DNA of 14,613 nt from Acidilobaceae archaeon (lineage in GTDB: Archaea > Thermoproteota > Thermoprotei_A > Sulfolobales > Acidilobaceae), in assembly GCA_027039295.1 (NCBI GenBank), contig JALWEW010000042.1:1-14613 (forward strand), in the 5' to 3' direction. The position numbers and the translations under genes were made by a program. The notes beneath the pieces were generated by a model. That model saw nothing but the letters and a program-made list of their open reading frames with translations. It was not told the origin of the DNA and made no database searches. Numbering within the stretch: the first letter of the stretch is position 1; every line of letters begins with the position of its first letter. Shown piece by piece: positions 7,283-13,797 of the stretch.

Positions 7283-8137
7283 TTGCAGATAAGGACTCGC
7301 GCCCCCCGGCCTCCTTGGGTGGTGGTCCTCCTGCCACGTAGGAGGGGGTCGAGTAGGAGTAGGTCCTCGAGATCGAGGGGCTCCAAGGGTAGCGGCACTA
7401 GGACCTCACGCGCGTCTAGGAGGCGGGGCTTCAAGCTTGACGTGGAGAGCGTCTCAGCCGAGGTAGCCAGGCAGGTCGCCGAGAGGCTGGGGCTCGACTA
7501 CTACGGGCTCTCCCCCTCCGATATACGGGACCTAGTAGCCGATATAGTGCAGGGCATCGCCGCTAATAGGAGCACCAAGCCCAGCATAGAGAGCCTCGTC
7601 AAGAATATTATGAGGAATAAGGAGGCGTTCCTGAAGGGGGTCGCAGCCAAGCTGGTCGAGAGGGGCCCGCCATACAGCGTGGAGCAGCTGGAACTCATAG
7701 TGAGCGCTGCCCCTGAGGTCGCCGGTAGGGCGGCGCCAATGCTCTACCACGAGGCCAAGAGGCTCGGCGCTGACCATATAGTGGAGGCCCTCCGGGACCT
7801 TTGGAATAGGTATGGCAGGCCGACGCCCATCAAGTGCCCCCGGTGCGGCTTCAACGCGGTCGCCCCGGATCTAACGTGTATCGTGTGCGGTGCGAGCCTG
7901 AGCGAGGAGGAGGTGAAGGAGTCCATAGGCTTTGAGGGCATGCTGGAGTCCTTCGCCAGGAGAAGCCCCCCGCAGCTGGTGAGGGAGGCCCTCCGAGCCG
8001 GCTACGTGGTAGTGGACAACGAGGTCAAGCCTCCGAGCCTCTGGAGGCCGGGGGAGTACGGGATCCAGCTCTTCCTGTCCCGCCGCGAGAGGCTGCTCCT
8101 GGAGAGGATCCTCCGCGAGAGGGCCTCGGCCCCTTAG
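7283..8137 (+). CDS. Uncharacterised zinc-ribbon protein with Arg/Ser-rich N-terminal tail
   Basis: I do not recognise this 284-residue protein. Residues about 19-48 are almost entirely Arg, Ser, Gly and Lys, which suggests a disordered, nucleic-acid-binding tail. A helical region follows (about 54-178). A zinc ribbon is formed by CPRCG (185-189) and CIVCG (199-203) with a 10-residue gap. The C-terminal part (about 204-284) is mixed, with a LWRPGEYGIQLF stretch (253-264) and a charged helix. The start is TTG 7283, preceded by GGTGG at 7276-7280; no ATG lies in the early frame, and a shorter protein beginning near residue 50 cannot be excluded. It is divergent from gins23-mcm and its stop overlaps that of the next gene, so it may have a replication or transcription role (inference from position only). 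The codon-biased, ordered reading frame makes the gene itself credible. Confidence 0.8.
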   Translation: MQIRTRAPRPPWVVVLLPRRRGSSRSRSSRSRGSKGSGTRTSRASRRRGFKLDVESVSAEVARQVAERLGLDYYGLSPSDIRDLVADIVQGIAANRSTKPSIESLVKNIMRNKEAFLKGVAAKLVERGPPYSVEQLELIVSAAPEVAGRAAPMLYHEAKRLGADHIVEALRDLWNRYGRPTPIKCPRCGFNAVAPDLTCIVCGASLSEEEVKESIGFEGMLESFARRSPPQLVREALRAGYVVVDNEVKPPSLWRPGEYGIQLFLSRRERLLLERILRERASAP

Positions 8138-9039
8138 GCCCCGCGGAGGGGCTCCACCTCCACGGCCTCGAGGCCCGTCATCGCGCAGTCGGGGCACACG
8201 CCTGGCCTGGGCGTGTAGCCCCCGCACAGCCTACACCTCGGCATCCCCCTGAGCTGGCCTGCCAGGAGGCCTATCGCCTTGGCTGGGCTGAACTCTAGCT
8301 CGGGCCTTCCGTGGAGCACGCTCATGAGGGGGCCCCAGGAGAGGCTCTCAGGCTTACAGGGCCCCCAGGCCTTGAGGCCCTCCACAGCCGCCAGGGCGGA
8401 GGCGGCCTCGCCTTCGACTGAGTAGAAGAGTGGGGCGACCGCGACGCCGCCTATATAGACTGACTCCTCGAGCGCCTCACTGAGCCCCCAAGGCTCGCCT
8501 CTCAGCAGGGCGTCGACGGCCGCGAGTGTCGCCGTGGTCCTCGTGACTGGCAGCCCCACAGCCCCTGCTCCCAGATGCCTCGCGGCGAGGGCGCTCCAGG
8601 CCCTGTCGAATCTGATGCACGCCCTTAGCGTGGAGGGGAGCCTCCTCACCTGGAGCCTGGCCCTCCATAGCCTCACCCTCCCAAGCCTAGCTAGTTTGGC
8701 TAGCGTCTCGCGGGGGACCTCGACCGCCCAGCCCCCGCCCTCGGGTATGACCACGTGCACGGTAACGTCTAGTCCCCGTGTCGCCTCGTGGAGCGCCACT
8801 GCCAGCGCTAGGCCTAGGTGTGGGGCCTCCAGTGCCGCTGGGACAACAACGCCCATGCGTGGCCTGAAGCCTCCGGAGCGTGATGCCTGCCTCTTGACGG
8901 ACCTCGCGAGCGCCCTCAAGAGGCACCTGCCGCAGAGGAGCTCGCCGCTATAGGCGCGCTTGTAGACGGCTTTTCTGCCGCAGACGCTACAGCGGACCTC
9001 CCCCGACGCCAGCGCTGTCCCCCAGGCATGCTTTCCCAC
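8134..9039 (-). CDS. TtuA/Ncs6-like protein lacking the PP-loop (degenerate tRNA-thiolase paralogue)
   Basis: The 301-residue protein has the outline of the tRNA 2-thiolation enzymes TtuA/Ncs6. An N-terminal zinc finger (C17, C20, C36, C39) is followed by a basic helix, a Rossmann-like centre and a C-terminal zinc finger (C269, C272, C282, C285). Where those enzymes carry the ATP-binding PP-loop SGGKDS, this protein reads VVVPAALEAPH (64-74), so ATP use is unlikely. The stretch ACIRFDRAWSALAARHLGA (140-158) resembles the family's CGxxKRYLLNxxARELGA, but only one of the two cysteines is kept; C228 (GPCKPE) may match the later active-site cysteine. GTG 9039 is the start; no clear ribosome-binding site precedes it. 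It is convergent with the zinc-ribbon gene, the two stop codons sharing bases at 8134-8137. The family call is my own pattern match. Confidence 0.7.
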   Translation of the reverse strand: MGKHAWGTALASGEVRCSVCGRKAVYKRAYSGELLCGRCLLRALARSVKRQASRSGGFRPRMGVVVPAALEAPHLGLALAVALHEATRGLDVTVHVVIPEGGGWAVEVPRETLAKLARLGRVRLWRARLQVRRLPSTLRACIRFDRAWSALAARHLGAGAVGLPVTRTTATLAAVDALLRGEPWGLSEALEESVYIGGVAVAPLFYSVEGEAASALAAVEGLKAWGPCKPESLSWGPLMSVLHGRPELEFSPAKAIGLLAGQLRGMPRCRLCGGYTPRPGVCPDCAMTGLEAVEVEPLRGA

Positions 9040-9062
9040 GCCGGGTAGGTCTTAGGCTTGCG

Positions 9063-9099
9063 GCGCTCCCCGACGCCGGAAGAAACCCTTCGGGAGCGC
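9063..9099. repeat. 8-bp inverted repeat just upstream of the thermosome promoter
   Basis: GCGCTCCC (9063-9070) and GGGAGCGC (9092-9099) are perfect inverted copies separated by 21 bp. Three more pairs (CTT 9057-9059 with AAG 9100-9102) can form if GCG at 9060-9062 is bulged. The right arm ends directly before the purine-rich BRE and TATA box of the thermosome gene. It could be a regulator-binding site or a hairpin; in GC-rich DNA a chance match is possible. Confidence 0.45.
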
Positions 9100-9111
9100 A
9101 AGGCTTATATA
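9100..9111 (+). promoter_or_regulatory. BRE and TATA box of the thermosome gene
   Basis: AAGG (BRE-like purines, 9100-9103) precedes TTATATA (9105-9111), the best TATA box in the window. Usual archaeal spacing puts transcription start near 9133-9135, giving a leader of about 40 nt before ATG 9176. That leader contains AGGGGGTG (9161-9168), a likely ribosome-binding site. The strong match fits the high expression of chaperonins. Confidence 0.8.
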
Positions 9112-9175
9112 GAAGTGTAGCCATAAGGGACTGCTGGGAGCTTAGGAGGACCCGGGTAACAGGGGGTGTGGCAGG

Positions 9176-10825
9176 ATGGCTATGGGCGGAGTGCCAGTAA
9201 TCATATTGAAGGAGGGCACCCAGAGGACCTACGGCAGGGAGGCGCTGAGGAACAACATCCTCGCTGCCAAGGTCCTAGCTGAGCTGCTCAAGTCCAGCCT
9301 AGGCCCCAGGGGCCTCGACAAGATGCTTGTCGACAGCTTCGGCGATGTAACCGTTACCAACGACGGCGCTACAATAGTGAAGGAGATGGAGGTCCAGCAC
9401 CCAGCCGCCAAGCTCCTAGTCGAGGTTGCCAAGGCCCAGGACGCCGAGGTGGGCGACGGCACCACAAGCGTGGTCGTTCTCGCTGGCACGCTACTCGAGA
9501 AGGCCGAGAAGCTCCTAGACGATAACATACACCCCTCCGTGATAATCGACGGCTTCGTGAAGGCCCAGGAGAAGGCGCTTGAGATACTCGACCAGATAGC
9601 CGTGCCCATCAACGTCGAGGATGAGGCCACCCTCAGGAGGATAGCGGAGACAGCTATAGCGAGCAAGTACATAGGCCACGGGCCTGAGAAGGAGAAGATC
9701 ATAGACATGGTGGTCGAGACCATTAAGATCATAGCGGAGAAGAGGCCCGACGGCACCTACAATGTCGACCTAGACAACGTCAAAATCGAGAAGAAGAAGG
9801 GCGGCAGCCTACTCGACAGCAAGCTCGTGAGGGGTGTAGTCATCGACAAGGAGGTCGTGCACCCAGGCATGCCTAGGAGGGTTGAGAACGCTAAGATAGC
9901 CGTGCTAGACGCCCCACTAGAGATACAGAAGCCCGACATAACCACCAAGATAAGGGTGACCGACATCGAGCAGCTCGACAGGTTCCTGGAGGAGGAGACC
10001 AGGCTACTCAAGGAGATGGTCGAGAAGATTGCTGCTACTGGTGCTAATGTGGTGATTACTCAGAAGGGTATTGACGAGGTTGCGCAGCACTACCTCGCGA
10101 AGCACGGCATCATGGCCGTGAGGAGGGTTAAGAGGAGCGACATAGAGAAGATAGCTAAGGCCACGGGCGCGAAGATCGTGACTAGCATCAGAGACCTGAA
10201 GCCGGAGGACCTAGGCTACGCAGAGCTAGTGGAGGAGCGCAAGGTAGGAGAAGACAAGATGATCTTCATAGAGGGAGCAAAGAACCCAAGAAGCGTAACA
10301 ATACTGCTACGTGGCGCTAACGACATGCTGCTCGATGAGGCTGAGAGGAGCATCATGGACGCTCTCCACGCCCTCAGGAACATAATGAGGGAGCCCAAGA
10401 TAGTAGGCGGCGGCGGGGCTGTCGAGATAGAGCTTGCCGAGAGGCTCAAGGACTACGCTAACACCGTGAAGGGCAAGGAGCAGCTAGCCATAAAGGCCTA
10501 CGCCGAGGCCCTAGAGGTCATACCAACAGTGCTAGCGGAGAGCGCTGGCATGGATGCCCTCGACACCCTACTACAGCTGAGCACCCTCCACAACCAGGGC
10601 TTCAAGCACGCGGGCGTCAACGTGCTCGAGGGCAAGGTGGAGCACGACATGATAAAGATCAACGTCTACGAGCCCGTGCTAGTCAAGAAGCAGGTGATCA
10701 AGAGCGCCAGTGAGGCGGCCACCTCGATACTGAAGATCGACGACATCATAGCTGCCGCGCCGCCCAAGAAGAAGGAGAAGAAGGAGAAGGGCGAAGAGGA
10801 GGAGAGCAGTAAGTTCGAGTTCTAG
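9176..10825 (+). CDS. ths: Thermosome subunit (group II chaperonin, Hsp60 superfamily)
   Basis: This 549-residue subunit builds the eight- or nine-membered double ring that folds proteins in the archaeal cytosol using ATP. Family signatures are LGPRGLDKM (42-50), TNDGATI (61-67), the ATP-site GDGTTS (93-98) and the C-terminal-half GGGGAVE of the second equatorial segment. The length is normal. The C-terminus is a Lys/Glu-rich tail (about 528-549) with no Gly-Gly-Met repeats. ATG 9176 is chosen because AGGGGGTG lies 7 nt upstream; ATG 9182 is possible. Crenarchaea usually have two or three paralogues; I cannot tell alpha from beta. Two short patches of the gene use different synonymous codons from the rest (10028-10084 ending mostly in T, 10244-10309 rich in A-ending codons), which may record gene conversion. 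Confidence 0.97.
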   Translation: MAMGGVPVIILKEGTQRTYGREALRNNILAAKVLAELLKSSLGPRGLDKMLVDSFGDVTVTNDGATIVKEMEVQHPAAKLLVEVAKAQDAEVGDGTTSVVVLAGTLLEKAEKLLDDNIHPSVIIDGFVKAQEKALEILDQIAVPINVEDEATLRRIAETAIASKYIGHGPEKEKIIDMVVETIKIIAEKRPDGTYNVDLDNVKIEKKKGGSLLDSKLVRGVVIDKEVVHPGMPRRVENAKIAVLDAPLEIQKPDITTKIRVTDIEQLDRFLEEETRLLKEMVEKIAATGANVVITQKGIDEVAQHYLAKHGIMAVRRVKRSDIEKIAKATGAKIVTSIRDLKPEDLGYAELVEERKVGEDKMIFIEGAKNPRSVTILLRGANDMLLDEAERSIMDALHALRNIMREPKIVGGGGAVEIELAERLKDYANTVKGKEQLAIKAYAEALEVIPTVLAESAGMDALDTLLQLSTLHNQGFKHAGVNVLEGKVEHDMIKINVYEPVLVKKQVIKSASEAATSILKIDDIIAAAPPKKKEKKEKGEEEESSKFEF

Positions 10826-11008
10826 CCCCCACTCCCCTAGCCTTTATTCTTAAGGTATAATTCATAATTCAACATTCTTACTAGTTAGTCGAACAGTATT
10901 AACTATATCCTCTCACTCACTACTTGACAGATGTTGTAATCGATTAAAGGCTGTGAGAGCACGTTACTGAGTCTCGACGCTCACCGTACTCATCCTTGAA
11001 GAGTTGTT
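10826..11008. other. AT-rich gene-free island with TATA-like motifs and a 10-bp palindrome
   Basis: This 183-bp gap between the convergent thermosome and EamA genes is much richer in A+T than the rest of the window. It holds the T-rich terminator, a near-tandem TATAATTC/ATAATTC (about 10856-10870), a TATA-like TTAACTATATCC (10899-10910) facing no reading frame, and the perfect palindrome TAATCGATTA (10937-10946). No convincing ORF, tRNA or C/D-box RNA is seen. It may simply be convergent terminators, or it may carry a small RNA. Confidence 0.5.
10840..10851 (+). terminator. Pyrimidine-rich terminator after the thermosome gene
   Basis: GCCTTTATTCTT begins 15 bp after the thermosome stop codon, in a pyrimidine-rich context. 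T-rich runs without hairpins are the usual intrinsic terminators in archaea. The assignment rests on composition and position. Confidence 0.5.
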
Positions 11009-11015
11009 TCAACTC
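11001..11015. repeat. Perfect hairpin over the EamA stop codon
   Basis: GAGTTG (11001-11006) and CAACTC (11010-11015) are perfect inverted copies around TTT, forming a 6-bp stem with a 3-nt loop. The minus-strand stop codon (11009-11011) lies in the loop and stem. It may stabilise the mRNA end; no T-run follows it on the minus strand, so it is not a bacterial-type terminator. Confidence 0.4.
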
Positions 11016-11437
11016 GGCGAGCGTGAGAGCAGATATATCGCCAGCACCGCTAGGACAACCCCCAGCGCCTGCTCAGCGCTTATCCTCTCCTTGAGGAGCC
11101 CCACGGCTAGGAGTGCCGTGACCGCGGGGTATAGTGCTGTAAGCGGTATCACAAGGGAAGCGGGCCCTCCAGCCTCAAGTGATAATACGAGGAACACGTA
11201 GCCGAGCGTGCCCAGCGCTCCCGCAGCCATCGCCACTGCGAGCCCTGTGGGTGTTGGGTTGATGTCATGCCTATACAGCACCCACACTACGAGTACCGCT
11301 ACAACAATAGCTAGATTCGTCGACACGTAAAGCTCGTACCACGCGGGAAGCATCCTCTGGGCGAGCTTCAGCACCACGCCCCAGGCGCCCCAGAGCGTAA
11401 GACAGGCTAGGGAGTAGAGGAGCCATTTCTCAACCAT
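11009..11437 (-). CDS. Half-size EamA/DMT-family membrane protein
   Basis: The 142-residue protein is one EamA domain of the drug/metabolite transporter superfamily. About five hydrophobic segments are visible (5-26, 37-55, 64-86, 92-114, 121-138). The family pattern LEAGGPASLVIPLTALYP (87-104) followed by LKERISAEQALGVVL (115-129) identifies it. Full-size relatives carry two such domains, so this one would need to pair with itself or another half to make a carrier. The substrate cannot be read from sequence. ATG 11437 has GGGGTGGC just upstream. A GC-rich inverted repeat (CCCTCC 11446-11451, GGAGGG 11455-11460) covers part of that region and could fold over the ribosome-binding site. It is divergent from the next gene and convergent with the thermosome gene. 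Confidence 0.85.
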   Translation of the reverse strand: MVEKWLLYSLACLTLWGAWGVVLKLAQRMLPAWYELYVSTNLAIVVAVLVVWVLYRHDINPTPTGLAVAMAAGALGTLGYVFLVLSLEAGGPASLVIPLTALYPAVTALLAVGLLKERISAEQALGVVLAVLAIYLLSRSPS

Positions 11438-11546
11438 AGCGCCACCCCTCCCGGGGAGGGAGCTGGGTGTGGGAGGTAAAGGTTAGTAGCGGAGCCCCGC
11501 GGTAGTCTGGGCCGCTGTGAGGGGGGCTAGGCGTCGCTGAGCTAGG
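11438..11546. other. Divergent intergenic region between EamA and membrane-protein genes
   Basis: The 109-bp region holds the GC-rich inverted repeat 11446-11460 near the EamA start and one AT-richer patch, GGTAAAGGTTAG (11475-11486), the only candidate for promoter elements serving either gene. Neither direction shows a good TATA match. Nothing else is seen. Confidence 0.4.
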
Positions 11547-12341
11547 ATGCTGATGAACCCGGAGCCGAGCGGCTCATACCGCGACGGGCTCCACGATAAT
11601 ATCCCCCCTCTGTTTCTCGATATAGCGGTGCTGGGAGTGGCTGTAGTTGCATCCTCGTATAGGAGGTGGGAGCTCCTCTACCGGGGCGCTGATGGGGTCT
11701 TCAAGTCGTACCTCCTATCGTTCATCGCGTTCATACTGGCGTTCGCCGCTGTCCTCGCCGCGGGAGTCGCGGGCATGGGGGCGATAATGCATGGCGGTAA
11801 CGTGGGCGCCGCCTTGAAGTCCAGCGTGGGATCCTTCGCTACACTGGCCCTGATAGCGCTCGTCCTGTTACTGGCTTCCCTCTACTACCTCTGGGACGGC
11901 TTCAGGAGCCTGAAGGAGTACGATGCCTCCAGGTTCGGTGTGGGGGTTACAGGGCTTAAGGTCTACCTAGCGGCCGTTATAGTAGTCCTCCTAGCGGTTC
12001 TCGCCCTCATACCTGGCGCCATGACCGCATCCCCTGTCTCAATGGGCCTCGCCGTGGGCCTCTTCATCCTGGGCGGCCTCCTCGCCATAGTAGGGGCTAT
12101 CATGATAGCAGTAGCCCTCTGGAGGCTTGGCGACGAGCCCGGCGGCAGCCTCGTCAAGCTCGGCGTTATACTATGGTTCCTAGGGATCCTGCTGGGGGTC
12201 ACAAGGGCCGGGAGCGTCCTGGCGTTCGTAGGGAGCATACTGATAATGCTGGGGGCGAGGGACGTCAGAGACAAGGCCGCCCAGGCCATGCGGGCCCCAC
12301 CGACCCAGGAGGCCTCCCCCGGCATCTCCGGCGCTACTTGA
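11547..12341 (+). CDS. Multi-pass membrane protein, possibly DUF973 family
   Basis: The 264-residue protein has about six hydrophobic segments (56-78, 96-116, 137-157, 166-191, 203-218, 221-237). Short polar links such as LWDGFRSLKEYDASRFGVG (115-133) and a final LIMLGARDVRDKAAQAMR (232-249) are reminiscent of DUF973, a family of crenarchaeal membrane proteins of unknown function; this match is from memory and tentative. The C-terminal tail is Pro/Ala-rich and unlikely to be folded. ATG 11547 is taken as start, but the ribosome-binding site is poor and the first 45 residues are unlike a typical DUF973 start; GTG 11628 or 11637 are alternatives. No transport or enzyme motif is visible. A new promoter separates it from rpo6 downstream. 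Confidence 0.75.
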   Translation: MLMNPEPSGSYRDGLHDNIPPLFLDIAVLGVAVVASSYRRWELLYRGADGVFKSYLLSFIAFILAFAAVLAAGVAGMGAIMHGGNVGAALKSSVGSFATLALIALVLLLASLYYLWDGFRSLKEYDASRFGVGVTGLKVYLAAVIVVLLAVLALIPGAMTASPVSMGLAVGLFILGGLLAIVGAIMIAVALWRLGDEPGGSLVKLGVILWFLGILLGVTRAGSVLAFVGSILIMLGARDVRDKAAQAMRAPPTQEASPGISGAT

Positions 12342-12347
12342 AGCCCG

Positions 12348-12355
12348 CTTTTAAG
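12348..12355 (+). promoter_or_regulatory. TATA box upstream of rpo6
   Basis: CTTTTAAG starts 7 bp after the upstream stop codon. Expected transcription start is near 12377, about 19 nt before the TTG start at 12396 and just ahead of the ribosome-binding site GGGGG (12383-12387). It would drive the rpo6, protease and topoisomerase genes together. Confidence 0.6.
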
Positions 12356-12395
12356 GCTCCGAGGCCGCGGGGCCTCCAGTCCGGGGGATGCACTG

Positions 12396-12728
12396 TTGTC
12401 GGAGGGTGAGGGGGGCGACTTCTACTCGGTATACCCCAGGGTAGCTGAGGAGATCAGGATAGGGCCTCCGATGCTAACGAAGTATGAGAGGGCTAAGCTC
12501 ATAGGCGCCAGGGCGCTCCAGATATACCACGGCGCCCCCCCTCTAGTTGATATCGAGGTTGTAGGCTCGCTTGACCCAATAGACATAGCTAGGTACGAGG
12601 TCGACAACGGGATCCTACCGGTCACAATCTACCGCTACCAGAAGGGCACGGGGAGGGGCCAGGCTATACCGCTCAAGGTGCTCCTAGAGGTCGAGAGGAG
12701 GGTTGTCGGGGGCAGGGTATACAGATAG
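12396..12728 (+). CDS. rpo6: DNA-directed RNA polymerase subunit Rpo6 (RpoK)
   Basis: This 110-residue protein is the archaeal counterpart of eukaryotic RPB6 and bacterial omega; it clamps the largest polymerase subunit and helps assembly. The family core is clear: LTKYERAKLIGARALQI (27-43), GAPPLV (46-51) and PIDIARYEVDNGILPVTIYR (61-80). The acidic N-terminal stretch of about 20 residues and a basic C-terminus fit the family. TTG 12396 is the only start in frame before the conserved part and has GGGGG 8 nt upstream; the nearby ATG at 12388 is in another frame. The 3' end overlaps the protease gene by 26 bp, so the two are probably translated from one mRNA. Confidence 0.93.
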   Translation: MSEGEGGDFYSVYPRVAEEIRIGPPMLTKYERAKLIGARALQIYHGAPPLVDIEVVGSLDPIDIARYEVDNGILPVTIYRYQKGTGRGQAIPLKVLLEVERRVVGGRVYR

Positions 12729-13770
12729 CGGCCTGGGCGGCTGTGTCTCCCTGCTAGGCGGGGGCCTGGAGGTCCTCGAGGCCCAGCAGGTCCCGCAGGG
12801 CCTCATGATACTGGCCCTCGAGAGGACCCGGGTGGACTGGCCGAGTCTCTATAGGAGGCTCTCAGCACACGGCTGCATGGCCTACGCTAGGAGGGAGAAC
12901 GGGCTCCTAAGGATACTGGTGACACGCAAGATCGAGAAGTCGAGAGCGCTGCTCGCCCTTGGCCTCGGAGCCGCCGTCGTGGCCACACTCTACATTAGCG
13001 GGGTCTTCTACCTCAAGGGGGCGCCCAGAGGCGTGAGAGGCGCCGCCTGGACCCCCCTGGCCTACCTGGGAGGGCTACTGGCGCCGCTCCTCATACACGA
13101 GTTCGGCCACTACCTCACCATGAGGCGCTACGGGGTGCCGAGCAGCGTGCCCATACCGCTACCCGCCCCTCCATATCCCTGGTTCCTCGGGACATTCGGG
13201 AGCATAATACTCATGAGGTGGCCTCCCCCAACGTCCGACGCCCTAGCCCTCATAGGCCTAGCCGGCCCCCTGGCCGGCTACCTGGCGGCCCTGCCAGTGG
13301 CCATCTGGGGCCTCCACGCCTCCCTAGCCCTCACCACGCCCCCGCCCGGCACGGGGGCCGTGCCGCTTGTGCCCCTCTCCATGCTGCTCCTCGACATGGC
13401 ATTCGGCCCCAAGGGCGGCGGCCTAGTCGTCATGAGCCCCCCGGCATTCGCCGCCTACGTCATGTTCTTCGTCACATTCCTCAACCTAATGCCCATAGGC
13501 CAGCTCGACGGGGGCCACGTCGTGAGGGCAGCCCTAGGGGACAGGGGCCACTCGATCGTAAGCAAGGCATTCATAGTCGCCCTACTGGCAGCGAGCCTCT
13601 TCTACCCATACCTAGCAGGGTTCGCCCTGCTTGCGCTGCTACTCTACCTACTCTCAGGCGGCAGGCACCCCGGCCCCGCCTTCCCGCAGGAGAGGCTCAG
13701 CCCCGCGGGCCAGGTAGCCGTGGCCCTCTACGCTGCCCTCCTCATACTAACCCTCCCACTCCCAAGCTAG
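12703..13770 (+). CDS. Site-2-protease-like intramembrane zinc metalloprotease (M50 family)
   Basis: The 355-residue multi-pass membrane protein carries both M50 signatures: HEFGH (132-136), with two zinc ligands and the catalytic Glu, and NLMPIGQLDGGH (261-272), with the third ligand Asp269. Hydrophobic segments lie at about 82-103, 118-138, 181-208, 220-232, 247-265 and 287-318, with a final one at 336-352. A soluble N-terminal part (about 24-76) precedes the membrane core. Such proteases cut transmembrane substrates, often releasing regulators; the substrate is unknown here. TTG 12703 is the furthest start that keeps the N-terminal domain, inside the rpo6 gene; ATG at codon 35 is a shorter alternative. 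Cotranscription with rpo6 and the topoisomerase gene is likely from overlap and a 27-bp gap. Confidence 0.9.
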   Translation: MSGAGYTDSGLGGCVSLLGGGLEVLEAQQVPQGLMILALERTRVDWPSLYRRLSAHGCMAYARRENGLLRILVTRKIEKSRALLALGLGAAVVATLYISGVFYLKGAPRGVRGAAWTPLAYLGGLLAPLLIHEFGHYLTMRRYGVPSSVPIPLPAPPYPWFLGTFGSIILMRWPPPTSDALALIGLAGPLAGYLAALPVAIWGLHASLALTTPPPGTGAVPLVPLSMLLLDMAFGPKGGGLVVMSPPAFAAYVMFFVTFLNLMPIGQLDGGHVVRAALGDRGHSIVSKAFIVALLAASLFYPYLAGFALLALLLYLLSGGRHPGPAFPQERLSPAGQVAVALYAALLILTLPLPS

Positions 13771-13797
13771 CCCTAGGCGGCTGACCGGGGGTCCTGG

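Noticed and set aside
7215..7337. 41-codon N-terminal extension of the gins23 frame
   Set aside because: The composition is unlike GINS, it overlaps the divergent gene and its promoter, and a TTG with a good ribosome-binding site lies at 7214.
10826..11008. tRNA or C/D-box RNA in the AT-rich island
   Set aside because: No cloverleaf and no paired RUGAUGA and CUGA boxes with suitable spacing were seen; only a partial GGATGA occurs on the minus strand.
12388..12390. ATG just upstream of rpo6 as the start codon
   Set aside because: It is out of frame with the conserved Rpo6 sequence; the in-frame TTG at 12396 is used.
13218..13784. 188-codon plus-strand frame inside the protease gene
   Set aside because: It lies in another frame of the HEFGH/LDGGH protease and is Arg/Pro/His-rich, typical of out-of-frame GC-rich DNA.
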